DNA of 60,270 nucleotides from Candidatus Gastranaerophilales bacterium (GCA_910587245.1 CAJULX010000012.1:1-60270), one strand, 5' to 3'; positions 23,703-31,703 are shown, counted from the first letter of the stretch. Notes: generated by a model from the letters alone, not told the origin. A program made the numbers and translations.

Positions 23703-26516
23703 ATGTTGTTAAGATTTGTTAAAATTATTAAAATCAACCGGCGAAGCCGTCATGCTGAACTCGTTTCAGCATCTATTCAAGGTGACGGAATAAATTATAA
23801 TCCGAAGAAAAAACCGGCATTTTCACTTGTAGAAATGCTTATGGCGCTTCTTGTCGCCTCTTTGCTGCTTGCTGCTCTTGCCCCCGTTATGACACGCCGT
23901 ATGGCAGATCATGAAATAAAAGTGTTAAGCGAAGCTGCAAATTATGACAAAGATATGGTGGTATCCATTATTACGGAAGATACGCAATTTAATATCCCGC
24001 AGGATGTTAATCAAATGCGCTTAACTCTTATGGGCGGCGGCGGTTCAGGCGGAGACGCTCTTTACGGCAATAAAACCTTTACATCAAGCGGTACATTTAC
24101 CGTGCCAAAGGATGTCACAAAGCTTCGTGTCTTTATGGTAGGCGGAGGTGGCGGCGGAGCGTCGGGCGGAGGTTCGGGCACGGCATACGGTAATATAGGC
24201 GGAACAGCAGGTAAGCAGGAATATGCAGGCAGTTCTGCTGCAAACACGGGCGTTAAAACTTGGAATATTCCATCATCCGCCAAGGGTAATATTCCTGCTT
24301 TGGATTCAAAATGCACTCAAAGTGGTGTTTCTGTCTGGAGTCTTGTTGCTGATACCGCAAAATCCGCACAAGCAGGCAGCACTGCAGTAACCGTCAAAGC
24401 CTGCGGCGGCGGAGGCGGCGGTGCGGGTGGCTCATCAGCTACGGATTCAGCGGGTTCTTATGGCGGCGCAAGCGGCGGCTACATCAATAAACAGGTTGTA
24501 ATTCCCTCAAGCTTTAGTTCCGTTTCAGTTACCATAGGCGGCGGAGGCGGGGCTGGTTCGGGCGACGACTCTTTAAGAGGAAAAGGTAATAATGGTGCAG
24601 GCTGGGGTGGAGGCGGCGGCGGTACCGAATTCGAGAGCTCTTATGTTTCAACAGGATATGCCCCCGGTGGAAACGGTGCCTGGAATATGCGGAATTGCAC
24701 ATTAAACGGAGTGACATATGTTGATAATGCTCCGCATACTCTTGCAAAAAACGGAACAGGCACATACTCTAAAACGGTGGATGATATAGTTTATTCTGCA
24801 GGCAAAGGCGGTGGAACTTTAACAATATGCTATCAGAACGGCTCCAGGGGCGGCGACGGTTCTCTTGAAGGAGGAGGCGGCGGCGGAGGTGCAACTACAA
24901 GTGTTAACTGTGCAGGCGGCGGAGGTGCAACATTTTTTGGAAGATATGCCTACTCGGGAATTTATGATGCAAAACAAACAAATGATATGAATTTCTTTCT
25001 TGTGGCACCCGGCGGTGGAGGCGGCGGCGGTTGCGGCGGCGGTGGAGGCGGTGCAGGAGGTGGCGCAGGCGGTAATGGTACGACTGCCGAAGGAGGAAAT
25101 CCGGGCAAGGCGCCATCCGGAGCTGTGGGCGGTGCAGGAGGAGCTTCTCCAATGGGTAACGGTTATTGTGCAGGCGGCAAAGGAGGAAATGCTGACCGCT
25201 ATGTGGGCGGAAACGGGCAAAACGGCTATATGCTTATTTCCTGGGCGCCTCAAACCAATGCTCTTAAATGTGATTACAATATCACTGCTAACGGCGGCGG
25301 CGGAGGCGGCGCAGGGCAGATAACCGTTGGTGAAATAACCGTGACCCCGAATGAAACTTTATATTTTGAAGTAGGCGGCGGCGGAGCCAAACAAACATTG
25401 ATAGCAAGCAACGGCAATGCAGGCAGGGCTTCCAATATAAGAAGAGGTTCTTTAATTACAAGTCCTGCAATAATTTCAGCATCAGGCGGATACGGCGGAG
25501 AATTTTCATCCTCCGAAACCTCATCCTCCCAAGGCGGCCCGTCAAGAAACCCTAATATCGGTACAAATTGGACAGGTGTTGATTACAGGGCGAAAGTACC
25601 TCTTGCACAGGGTAATGACGGTTATCTTAAAACCGATGTATCATCCGCAGGCTATGGCGGAACCGGCGGTTCTTCCCAAAATATTAAAGGTGAAATTCTT
25701 GCAGGCGGTTCAGGCGGCAACTCTGTTAAAAACGGCGCCGAGCCTGATATTGCAAGCTATGGCGCAGGCGGAGGAGGCGGTTCAGGCGGCTTAACCGATA
25801 ATGAAGATTACGGGACGGGTGCTGCAGGCGCTTCAGGGTATATTTACATAGAGTGGGGCGGCACAAACGGCGGCGGCGGGACGGCAGGTGAAATTGTAAA
25901 AAAAGTTATTACAAATTTTGACGGTGATGTTTCAAAAAGAGTAATGAATATAAAAATCGGCAAAGGCGGCGCGGATGGTAACGGCGGGGCAACAACCGCA
26001 AGTGTTATTTCGGGCGGAAAAACCTTAACTCTGGAAGCAAAAGGCGGCATTAGGGGAAATAACGGCGCGATGGATGCAGGAAACCATGGTGCACAGAAAA
26101 ATGTGCCCGATAATTTTTCCGATGAATATAAAGAATATATTCAATCAAATTTGACTATAGCCGCAGGGCAGAAAGGTACGGATGAATATGGCGGTACGGG
26201 CGGGTATCTGGCATGCCTTTTCTACACAAAAGATGAAGAAGGAAACAGTGTCTGCGCCGCCACCGTTAAATCAAATGACGGCTTAAACACAACGCTTGGC
26301 CCTGTTCGCCCGGGGTGCGGCGGAACAAGTATTTTATCGCCGCTTTATGACGGGATTTGTAATATCACAAATGCAGGTGCTTCACCGCAGGGGAATAACG
26401 GAACCTTTGGAGGCGGCGGCGGAGGCGGGGCTGTATTAAATAATGTCGGCGGAAAAGGCGGCAGCGGCGGAAACGGCTTTGCGATTCTTGAGTACAAGAG
26501 TACAATGCTTGATTAA
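23703..26516 (+). CDS. Giant glycine-rich protein with prepilin N-terminus (paralog 1)
   Basis: A 937-residue predicted surface protein. GGGAGGT sets the ATG at 23703. Residues 40-66 are a type IV prepilin segment (A|F-S-L-V-E-M-L-M-A-L-L) with Glu at +5 but Ala, not Gly, at -1. The 39-residue leader is lengthened by a dispersed DNA repeat coding for R-H-A-E-L-V-S-A-S. The rest is glycine-rich in about three modules. The first opens with T-F-T-V-P-K-D-V-T-K-L-R-V-F and runs of 5-8 Gly; the second begins at G-Q-I-T-V-G-E-I-T-V-T-P-N; the third at G-Y-I-Y-I-E-W-G-G-T-N-G-G-G-G. The modules resemble Gly_rich domains of phage tail-tip adhesins. Probably membrane-anchored by the prepilin helix and exposed as an adhesin. 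Two paralogs are in this window. Confidence 0.85.
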   Translation: MLLRFVKIIKINRRSRHAELVSASIQGDGINYNPKKKPAFSLVEMLMALLVASLLLAALAPVMTRRMADHEIKVLSEAANYDKDMVVSIITEDTQFNIPQDVNQMRLTLMGGGGSGGDALYGNKTFTSSGTFTVPKDVTKLRVFMVGGGGGGASGGGSGTAYGNIGGTAGKQEYAGSSAANTGVKTWNIPSSAKGNIPALDSKCTQSGVSVWSLVADTAKSAQAGSTAVTVKACGGGGGGAGGSSATDSAGSYGGASGGYINKQVVIPSSFSSVSVTIGGGGGAGSGDDSLRGKGNNGAGWGGGGGGTEFESSYVSTGYAPGGNGAWNMRNCTLNGVTYVDNAPHTLAKNGTGTYSKTVDDIVYSAGKGGGTLTICYQNGSRGGDGSLEGGGGGGGATTSVNCAGGGGATFFGRYAYSGIYDAKQTNDMNFFLVAPGGGGGGGCGGGGGGAGGGAGGNGTTAEGGNPGKAPSGAVGGAGGASPMGNGYCAGGKGGNADRYVGGNGQNGYMLISWAPQTNALKCDYNITANGGGGGGAGQITVGEITVTPNETLYFEVGGGGAKQTLIASNGNAGRASNIRRGSLITSPAIISASGGYGGEFSSSETSSSQGGPSRNPNIGTNWTGVDYRAKVPLAQGNDGYLKTDVSSAGYGGTGGSSQNIKGEILAGGSGGNSVKNGAEPDIASYGAGGGGGSGGLTDNEDYGTGAAGASGYIYIEWGGTNGGGGTAGEIVKKVITNFDGDVSKRVMNIKIGKGGADGNGGATTASVISGGKTLTLEAKGGIRGNNGAMDAGNHGAQKNVPDNFSDEYKEYIQSNLTIAAGQKGTDEYGGTGGYLACLFYTKDEEGNSVCAATVKSNDGLNTTLGPVRPGCGGTSILSPLYDGICNITNAGASPQGNNGTFGGGGGGGAVLNNVGGKGGSGGNGFAILEYKSTMLD
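23740..23774 (+). repeat. 35-bp REP-like repeat inside the prepilin leader
   Basis: Imperfect palindrome (ATGCTGAA ... TTCAGCAT) plus flank GGCGAAGCCGTC; the same 35 bases occur inverted at 60127-60161 with one mismatch. Here it is in frame and codes residues 13-24 of the pilin-like protein. Confidence 0.8.
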
Positions 26517-26540
26517 TTTTAGATGAACAACTTTTCAATC

Positions 26541-26576
26541 GGGGCGCGGTTTTGTAACCTTCGCGCCCCTCTTTTT
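26541..26576 (+). terminator. Terminator of glycine-rich gene 1
   Basis: Perfect 8-bp stem GGGGCGCG/CGCGCCCC with loop GTTTTGTAACCTT and a T run. The upstream TTTAGATGAACAACTTTT and the loop recur at paralog 2. Confidence 0.88.
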
Positions 26577-26609
26577 ATATTTCAAATCGTTTTTTTAAGA
26601 ATAACAATT

Positions 26610-26858
26610 TCAAGAATTATTTGCACCGTCAAGCTGAGTGTCGAATTTTAACAGCTCAAACGGCTCTATTTTTAGAGCATCTGCAAGCTTTAAGATGGTA
26701 GCAAGGCCGGGCTTATTTATACAAACCTCGATTTTGCCCATATAATCCAAACTAATTCCAGATTCTTCCGCCAACTTTTCCTGAGTTAAACCCGCTTTTT
26801 CTCTTAAAGACTTGATTCTTCTGCCAAGATTTTTGTAAAACAAGACTTTATTCATCAT
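26610..26858 (-). CDS. Xre-type regulator divergent from glycine-rich gene 2
   Basis: An 82-residue Cro/CI-like DNA-binding protein: G-R-R-I-K-S-L-R-E-K-A-G-L-T-Q-E-K-L-A-E-E-S-G-I-S is a textbook HTH_3, followed by the dimer cap A-T-I-L-K-L-A-D-A-L-K-I-E-P-F-E-L-L and a short acidic tail. It starts at tandem ATGs (26858/26855) with no Shine-Dalgarno; an upstream TTG would add five residues. A 29-bp palindrome lies between it and the divergent pilin-like gene, so autoregulation and control of that gene are likely. Confidence 0.85.
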   Translation of the reverse strand: MMNKVLFYKNLGRRIKSLREKAGLTQEKLAEESGISLDYMGKIEVCINKPGLATILKLADALKIEPFELLKFDTQLDGANNS

Positions 26859-26893
26859 TATAGACAATAACAAGGTATATGGAAAAACCGTTT

Positions 26894-26922
26894 TTTATTA
26901 CTGGATATATTCCAGTAATAAA
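26894..26922. promoter_or_regulatory. 29-bp palindromic operator
   Basis: Two perfect 12-base arms, TTTATTACTGGA and TCCAGTAATAAA, around TATAT. It is in the divergent region between the Xre gene and glycine-rich gene 2, 35 bases from the Xre start and 52 from the pilin-like start. No T run follows, so it is not a terminator. Most likely a dimeric repressor site. Confidence 0.65.
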
Positions 26923-26974
26923 GCTTAGCGGGTGAGTTTAAAATTTAGATTAGAAAGGTTGAGGTATCTAAATT

Positions 26975-29863
26975 ATGAATTCATCTAAGAACAAAAATAA
27001 TACCCGGCGCACTAATGCCGGTAAGGCATTTTCTCTTGTAGAAATGCTTATGGCGCTTCTTGTCGCGTCACTTCTTCTGGCAGCTCTTGCCCCTGTAATG
27101 ACAAGAAGATTTGATGAGAATATCGGTGTATATGATATATCGCCAAAAGGGCAGGAAGAAACTGCAATATATCATAATAACTCATCATTCACAGTACCCA
27201 ATAATGTAAGCAGATTGGAAGTAACTTCAATAGGAGGAGGCGGAGCAGGCGGAGGATCTACATACGGCTCAAAAGAAATAACATCAACGGAAACAAACTG
27301 GGAAGTTCCCGAGGGCGTTACAAAGATTAGAGTATTTATGGTAGGAGCAGGCGGAGGAGGAGCTTCAGGAGTAAAATCAACGGCAAGTTATTCTAAAGCA
27401 TATTCTGCAGGAACAATAAGTGAAACATACAAAGATTTTACAAGTGCAGGATCTTATACATTATCTGATTACATAACGATACCTGCAGCTACCGTACCTT
27501 CCCTTCCTACTGAATGTACAACCTATGGTGCAACAACATGGAATAATGGTTATAAACCGGGTGATACAATCAGTGCTTCAAACTCAAATATTACTCTTAC
27601 CAAGGTTACTGCTTGCGGCGGCGGAGGCGGCGGCGGAGGTGGGAGAGTTACACCTGGCGGAGGCGGCGGTGGCAGTGGCGGTTATCGTACGGATATTGTA
27701 TTAAATAAAACAGCAACCCCTTCTTCTGTTGTTATTCGTATTGGTGCTGGCGGAGGCGGCGGAGGCGGTGCTAATCAAACACATACTAAAGCAGATAAAG
27801 TTATAGGTTTAAGCGGTGGTAGCTATGCTGGCGGCGGAGGCGGAGGCTGTTCGAGCGGTGATTATATTGGCTCTGGTGGAAGTGGTGCTTCCAGTGGTGG
27901 CGGTGCAAAAAATGGTTCTGCCGGTGGTAATGCTGATAATGGTTCCAGTGGTGGTACACTTGCATATGGCGGTACAGGCGCATATGCATATTCTACAAGT
28001 ATAAAAGCAGGTGATGGCGGTCGAGGCGGAACGAATTATGCTGGCGGCGGAGGCGGAGGTAGAAGATATAATAATATTGCAGCAAGCGGTGCAGGCGGCG
28101 GCGGAGGAGGTGGCGGACCAACCTCTTTGTTTATTAGCAACAGTCTTGTCTTTCAAATTGGCGGCGGAGGAGGTGGCGGCGGCGGTGGCGGCGGAAAAGA
28201 TGGTACTGCCACTGCTGGTCTTGGCGGCGGCGGAGGAGGCGGCGGAGGCGGCGGATATGGTGCAGGCGGCGGAGGCGGAGGTGCCAGTGCAACATTAACA
28301 TTGGGAAATGGCGGTGCTGGTGCTTCATATTCAGGTAGTTTGCTGGGCGGTGGTTCCGGGTATTCTGGAGTAATCGGCAAAAGACTTACAACTGATAATG
28401 TTAAACAAGGCGCAGGCGGCTATGGTGGAGGCGGTTATGGCGGTACCAACGGAACATATGGTACGAGTAACACAAAGCCTGGTGTTGGCGGTAAATTATC
28501 CTCTTCCATTTTTAATTCATCTGCCAATTGTAGCGGTGGTAATGGTAATACTGCTAGTGGTACCCAAAAGGCTCAAGGTTCTTCCGGTCTTCCGGGAGCT
28601 ATGCGTCTTTACTATAAAAAAGATGCTTCAAATAATTATCTGTACTGTACATACACTAATCTGTCCAATTCAGGAGCAGGAGGAGGAGCAGGTCAAATAT
28701 GGATAGGAGAAATAACGGTAACTCCAAAAGAAAAGCTTAACTTTAACATAGGTAACAGAGGATTAGGTGCAGCCTCATACAGTGCAAACGGAGGCGATGG
28801 AAAACCTACATCTATAACAAGAAGCAGTGGAGTTGAAATAATAAGTGTTGCAGGAGGCGGCGGAGGAAAATATACAACTAATACCGATACTAATTCTCTT
28901 AATAATACATACGGTATAGGAGGAGGATTAAAAACAACAAATAACGGGACAACGGCTGTGTATAAAAATTGGACAGGTAAACCCTATTCAACAGACGCAA
29001 GAAACGGAACTATAGCAAAAACTTCTGTCCAGGGCGGCGGCGGAGGAAAAGGCGGAAGCTCATTTGACAGATTTGGTTTTGTGCTTCAAAGTGCAGCAGC
29101 AGCTGCTTCTCAAGCAAATGGTATTAATGCTCCCGCAACAAGCTACGGTGCAGGCGGAGGCGGCGGCGGAGGTGTAACAACTAAAGGAAAAACCCCGGGA
29201 CTTGGCGGTGATGGTGCTGATGGATACATATATATAGAATGGGGTAAAACAAACGGAGGTGGCGGAGCAAGCGGCCAGCTTGTAAGAGAATATGTAGATG
29301 TAGCATTTAGAGACATAATAGATATAACGGTAGGTGCCGGAGGACAAGCGCGACCTATAGATACTGCAACGGTATCAGGAGAGCAAAGGGGACAAAAAGG
29401 TGATGATGGTACCAGATCATATATAACAAACAGAAATGATAATAAAGTATCGGCAATAGCCGAGGGGGGTAAAGGGGGAGAACCCGGATTAATATCCCAT
29501 GGCAAAGGCGGTAACTATGATAATAAAATGAGGAGCTCCGCAAAAGGAGCTGATGGTACGGACAGCTCCGGAGGAAGCGGAGGAAGTACGGAACAATTCC
29601 CTGAATACTCTTCTCTTCTTGAACTTCTTGAAGAATTAAAAGGATTAGGTGTCGGAGGATGCGGAGGGGGAGTATCAGGTACACAGATTAACAGTTGTGC
29701 AGGCGCAGGCTATGCTAATACCTATCAGGGTAAAGACGGTAACAGAGCTGGTGCAGGCGGCGGCGGAGGAAGTATATCAACATTAAACAATAATAACCAG
29801 GCCAACACAGGTGGCAACGGTGCCGATGGTATTGTAATAATACGATATACTGTTAGGCCGTAG
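26975..29863 (+). CDS. Giant glycine-rich protein with prepilin N-terminus (paralog 2)
   Basis: A 962-residue paralog of the 23703 protein. Leader of 18 residues (M-N-S-S-K-N-K-N-N-T-R-R-T-N-A-G-K-A), then F-S-L-V-E-M-L-M-A-L-L with Glu at +5 and Ala at -1. The first module begins near S-S-F-T-V-P-N-N-V-S-R-L and again at W-E-V-P-E-G-V-T-K-I-R-V-F; the middle is extremely Gly-rich with runs up to 10-12 Gly; further modules start at G-Q-I-W-I-G-E-I-T-V-T-P-K and G-Y-I-Y-I-E-W-G-K-T-N. Ends in I-V-I-I-R-Y-T-V-R-P. Codon use changes along the gene: GGA/ATA/ACA at both ends, GGT/GGC in the middle (about 27480-28660), as if segments were exchanged between alleles. GAGGT precedes the ATG. Confidence 0.85.
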   Translation: MNSSKNKNNTRRTNAGKAFSLVEMLMALLVASLLLAALAPVMTRRFDENIGVYDISPKGQEETAIYHNNSSFTVPNNVSRLEVTSIGGGGAGGGSTYGSKEITSTETNWEVPEGVTKIRVFMVGAGGGGASGVKSTASYSKAYSAGTISETYKDFTSAGSYTLSDYITIPAATVPSLPTECTTYGATTWNNGYKPGDTISASNSNITLTKVTACGGGGGGGGGRVTPGGGGGGSGGYRTDIVLNKTATPSSVVIRIGAGGGGGGGANQTHTKADKVIGLSGGSYAGGGGGGCSSGDYIGSGGSGASSGGGAKNGSAGGNADNGSSGGTLAYGGTGAYAYSTSIKAGDGGRGGTNYAGGGGGGRRYNNIAASGAGGGGGGGGPTSLFISNSLVFQIGGGGGGGGGGGGKDGTATAGLGGGGGGGGGGGYGAGGGGGGASATLTLGNGGAGASYSGSLLGGGSGYSGVIGKRLTTDNVKQGAGGYGGGGYGGTNGTYGTSNTKPGVGGKLSSSIFNSSANCSGGNGNTASGTQKAQGSSGLPGAMRLYYKKDASNNYLYCTYTNLSNSGAGGGAGQIWIGEITVTPKEKLNFNIGNRGLGAASYSANGGDGKPTSITRSSGVEIISVAGGGGGKYTTNTDTNSLNNTYGIGGGLKTTNNGTTAVYKNWTGKPYSTDARNGTIAKTSVQGGGGGKGGSSFDRFGFVLQSAAAAASQANGINAPATSYGAGGGGGGGVTTKGKTPGLGGDGADGYIYIEWGKTNGGGGASGQLVREYVDVAFRDIIDITVGAGGQARPIDTATVSGEQRGQKGDDGTRSYITNRNDNKVSAIAEGGKGGEPGLISHGKGGNYDNKMRSSAKGADGTDSSGGSGGSTEQFPEYSSLLELLEELKGLGVGGCGGGVSGTQINSCAGAGYANTYQGKDGNRAGAGGGGGSISTLNNNNQANTGGNGADGIVIIRYTVRP

Positions 29864-29891
29864 GGTAACTTTAGATGAACAACTTTTTAAC

Positions 29892-29927
29892 GAGGCGCAT
29901 TTTGTAACCTTATGTGCCTCTTTTTTT
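29892..29927 (+). terminator. Terminator of glycine-rich gene 2
   Basis: Stem GAGGCGCA/TGTGCCTC (one G-U pair), loop with TTTTGTAACCTT, then seven T. Homologous to the element after paralog 1, with two compensatory base-pair changes. Confidence 0.88.
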
Positions 29928-30008
29928 ATGAGATATTTTGGATTAAATTACCGTGATTGTTCCGCTTCCTTAAAGTGACGGTGAACTTTAATAAAGTATG
30001 GCTAAATT

Positions 30009-30038
30009 AAAACCCTCCTGATATAAAGGAGGGTTTTT
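30009..30038. terminator. Bidirectional terminator
   Basis: AAAACCCTCC pairs with GGAGGGTTTT around a short A/T loop, followed by six T on the + strand and TTTTAATTT on the - strand. It stops the convergent metalloprotease gene and backs up the glycine-rich gene terminator. Confidence 0.85.
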
Positions 30039-30055
30039 TATTATATCTTTTATTT

Positions 30056-30628
30056 TTAGTTTAAGCCTGCATAAACGGGGTTTTGAGCGATTACCTGTTC
30101 AATTGCTCCGCCTCTGCCGTCTCTTGAGTATAATTTAGCGATTTTGTTTTCTCTTTTGATTAAAGGGTGGTTTGAATGAGCAACTGTGGGGTCTTTTCTA
30201 ACGAATGCGTTCCAGGTTGAAACTTCTTTAAGCCATGCTCTTAATTCTTCCTGTTTTGTGTTTGTCATTGTGTGGTGCTGGGTTTCGTGAGCGATTAAGC
30301 AAGCGATAGCTTCAAGAGGAGCATCTTTGTGTTCTTCGTTGATGAAGATAACAAGTGAGCCTGCTTTTGTTTTTGTTGTGAAAGCTTCGCAATCGCCTGC
30401 ACCGTAGATTGCAAGGTTTCTGAACATTACTCTGATGGGTTTTCCTGTAACGTTTTGACCTTTTAATAAAGCGATTACATCTTTCTGACCTAAATCGTTT
30501 AACATATATAAAGAAGCTGCAATTCTTGCATTTGCTGTATTTTCAGCGAAATCATTAGCTTGAATAACGTTTGCTTTTGAAAAAAGAATTGTGATTGCTA
30601 CTAAAATAACTAATAATAATTTCTTCAT
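30056..30628 (-). CDS. Secreted putative zinc metalloprotease (HExxHH)
   Basis: A 190-residue exported protein. Signal peptide M-K-K-L-L-L-V-I-L-V-A-I-T-I-L-F with cleavage near I-Q-A-N. The zincin motif L-I-A-H-E-T-Q-H-H (H114, E115, H118 in this numbering) is followed nine to twelve residues later by Q-E-E-L-R-A-W, where a Glu could be the third zinc ligand, and by W-N-A-F. I do not assign it to a named peptidase family. The ATG at 30628 is preferred over one three codons upstream because of spacing from AAGGT. It could be processing or degrading surface or host proteins. Confidence 0.75.
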   Translation of the reverse strand: MKKLLLVILVAITILFSKANVIQANDFAENTANARIAASLYMLNDLGQKDVIALLKGQNVTGKPIRVMFRNLAIYGAGDCEAFTTKTKAGSLVIFINEEHKDAPLEAIACLIAHETQHHTMTNTKQEELRAWLKEVSTWNAFVRKDPTVAHSNHPLIKRENKIAKLYSRDGRGGAIEQVIAQNPVYAGLN

Positions 30629-30775
30629 TCCATTCAACCTTATATATCGTCCTCTCTATATGTATCGGACGTTTTAATTTTAACTTTATGATTTTTCTTT
30701 TGATTGTTACAAAAATTAATATATCCTCTAACGACTTCCCCCTGTCGGGTAAAAAACCTTTAAAAAACCTTTAAA

Positions 30776-31357
30776 GTGAAAAAGAACGAGTGGTATATAT
30801 TAAAGGTTTGGTGGAATTTGTTAAAGATTATACATAGAAAAACTATACCTGTTATTGTGCTTATATTGCTGTTTAGTACGGTAAATCCCTGTATATCAAA
30901 GGCACAGAGGGATTTTTACATAACAGCTGAAGATATTTTGCAAACACAAGGAAAAGAGCCTGAAGTTAAATTTTCCAAAAAAATTGCAAGAGAAATTAAA
31001 ACTATGGAAAAAAGACATTTTTCAGGTGTTAATAATTACGATAGCGATAAATACAGAATTGCAAAGCTTGAAGAACATCTTCTCGGGCGCACATGGGAAT
31101 TTCTGCCGGTTGATGTGCGTATGGAAAAATTGAAACTCGCCTCTCAAAGAAAAGTTTTATCAGGCACTTCGATTCCTGCTTCGCTTAGAAAAGCAGGGTT
31201 CAGCCCGAAAAGAATCGCAAATGATTCAACCCCCGCTTATGATAACGATGATAATGTGGGCTTGATTGACGGCTTTTTAAGGCTTATGAACAAAGACGCC
31301 TACGATGCTTACAGCTCCCGTAAAAAAAGAATGTATGAAAGATACGATTATGAATAA
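30776..31357 (+). CDS. Exported hypothetical protein with basic C-terminus
   Basis: A 193-residue protein with an N-terminal hydrophobic segment (I-P-V-I-V-L-I-L-L-F) that reads as a signal peptide ending near I-S-K-A-Q. The mature part contains Y-R-I-A-K-L-E-E-H-L-L-G-R followed by L-P-V-D-V-R-M-E-K-L, a pattern I associate with repeated 'LE..lFG' motifs in exported cyanobacterial/melainabacterial proteins. It ends in a very basic R-K-K-R-M-Y-E-R. The GTG start has no Shine-Dalgarno; a TTG at 30818 with GGTGG upstream would give a better signal peptide (M-L-K-I-I-H-R-K) and may be the true start. Confidence 0.65.
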   Translation: MKKNEWYILKVWWNLLKIIHRKTIPVIVLILLFSTVNPCISKAQRDFYITAEDILQTQGKEPEVKFSKKIAREIKTMEKRHFSGVNNYDSDKYRIAKLEEHLLGRTWEFLPVDVRMEKLKLASQRKVLSGTSIPASLRKAGFSPKRIANDSTPAYDNDDNVGLIDGFLRLMNKDAYDAYSSRKKRMYERYDYE

Positions 31358-31410
31358 AGTTTTGTAAATTTTGTAAATCGGTTTTAAAAAAAATACTCCT
31401 TTTAATTCTA

Positions 31411-31439
31411 TTGCAAGAAAAGTATGCTCATTGTATTAT
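31411..31439 (+). promoter_or_regulatory. Promoter of rpoZ
   Basis: TTGCAA (31411-31416), 17 bases, TATTAT (31434-31439), 18 bases before the rpoZ start codon, with AAGGAG in between. Confidence 0.65.
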
Positions 31440-31457
31440 TAAAATAAGGAGAAATTT

Positions 31458-31703
31458 ATGAGCCAAATTACAAAAATAGCATGGGAATTGAATGAAAAAA
31501 CACCCAACAGATATCAATTAGTATACGAACTTATTGAACTTGCCAAAAAATTGGTGGATGAATCTCAAATGAAAAAAAACAAAGATGACTTCGGATATGA
31601 TTTTGAAGCATCTTATGATTCAAATATTAAAAAAGAAAAACCTGTGCAGCATGCCATTATGGTAAAAGCATCAGAAGCTGATGACAGCGGGCTTGTAGGC
31701 TAA
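31458..31703 (+). CDS. rpoZ: RNA polymerase omega subunit
   Basis: Small subunit that helps assemble RNA polymerase by holding the beta-prime C-terminus. The N-R-Y-Q-L-V-Y-E-L-I-E-L-A-K-K-L segment (17-32) and the later K-P-V-Q-H-A-I-M-V-K-A match the omega helix and strand pattern of cyanobacterial-type RpoZ; the 81-residue length fits. AAGGAG is well placed before the ATG. Assignment rests on the short conserved core, so it is good but not certain. Confidence 0.75.
   Translation: MSQITKIAWELNEKTPNRYQLVYELIELAKKLVDESQMKKNKDDFGYDFEASYDSNIKKEKPVQHAIMVKASEADDSGLVG

Noticed and set aside
24850..25100. Tandem GGCGGAGGC tracts as a DNA repeat array or CRISPR-like feature
   Set aside because: Spacing is codon-based, units are irregular, and the tracts are within a continuous reading frame.
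28134..28380. Long Pro/His/Arg-rich open frames on the strand opposite the glycine-rich genes
   Set aside because: They are mirror images of Gly-codon runs (GGN read backwards gives Pro, Arg, His, Ala), lack Shine-Dalgarno sites, and follow the real genes' codon periodicity.
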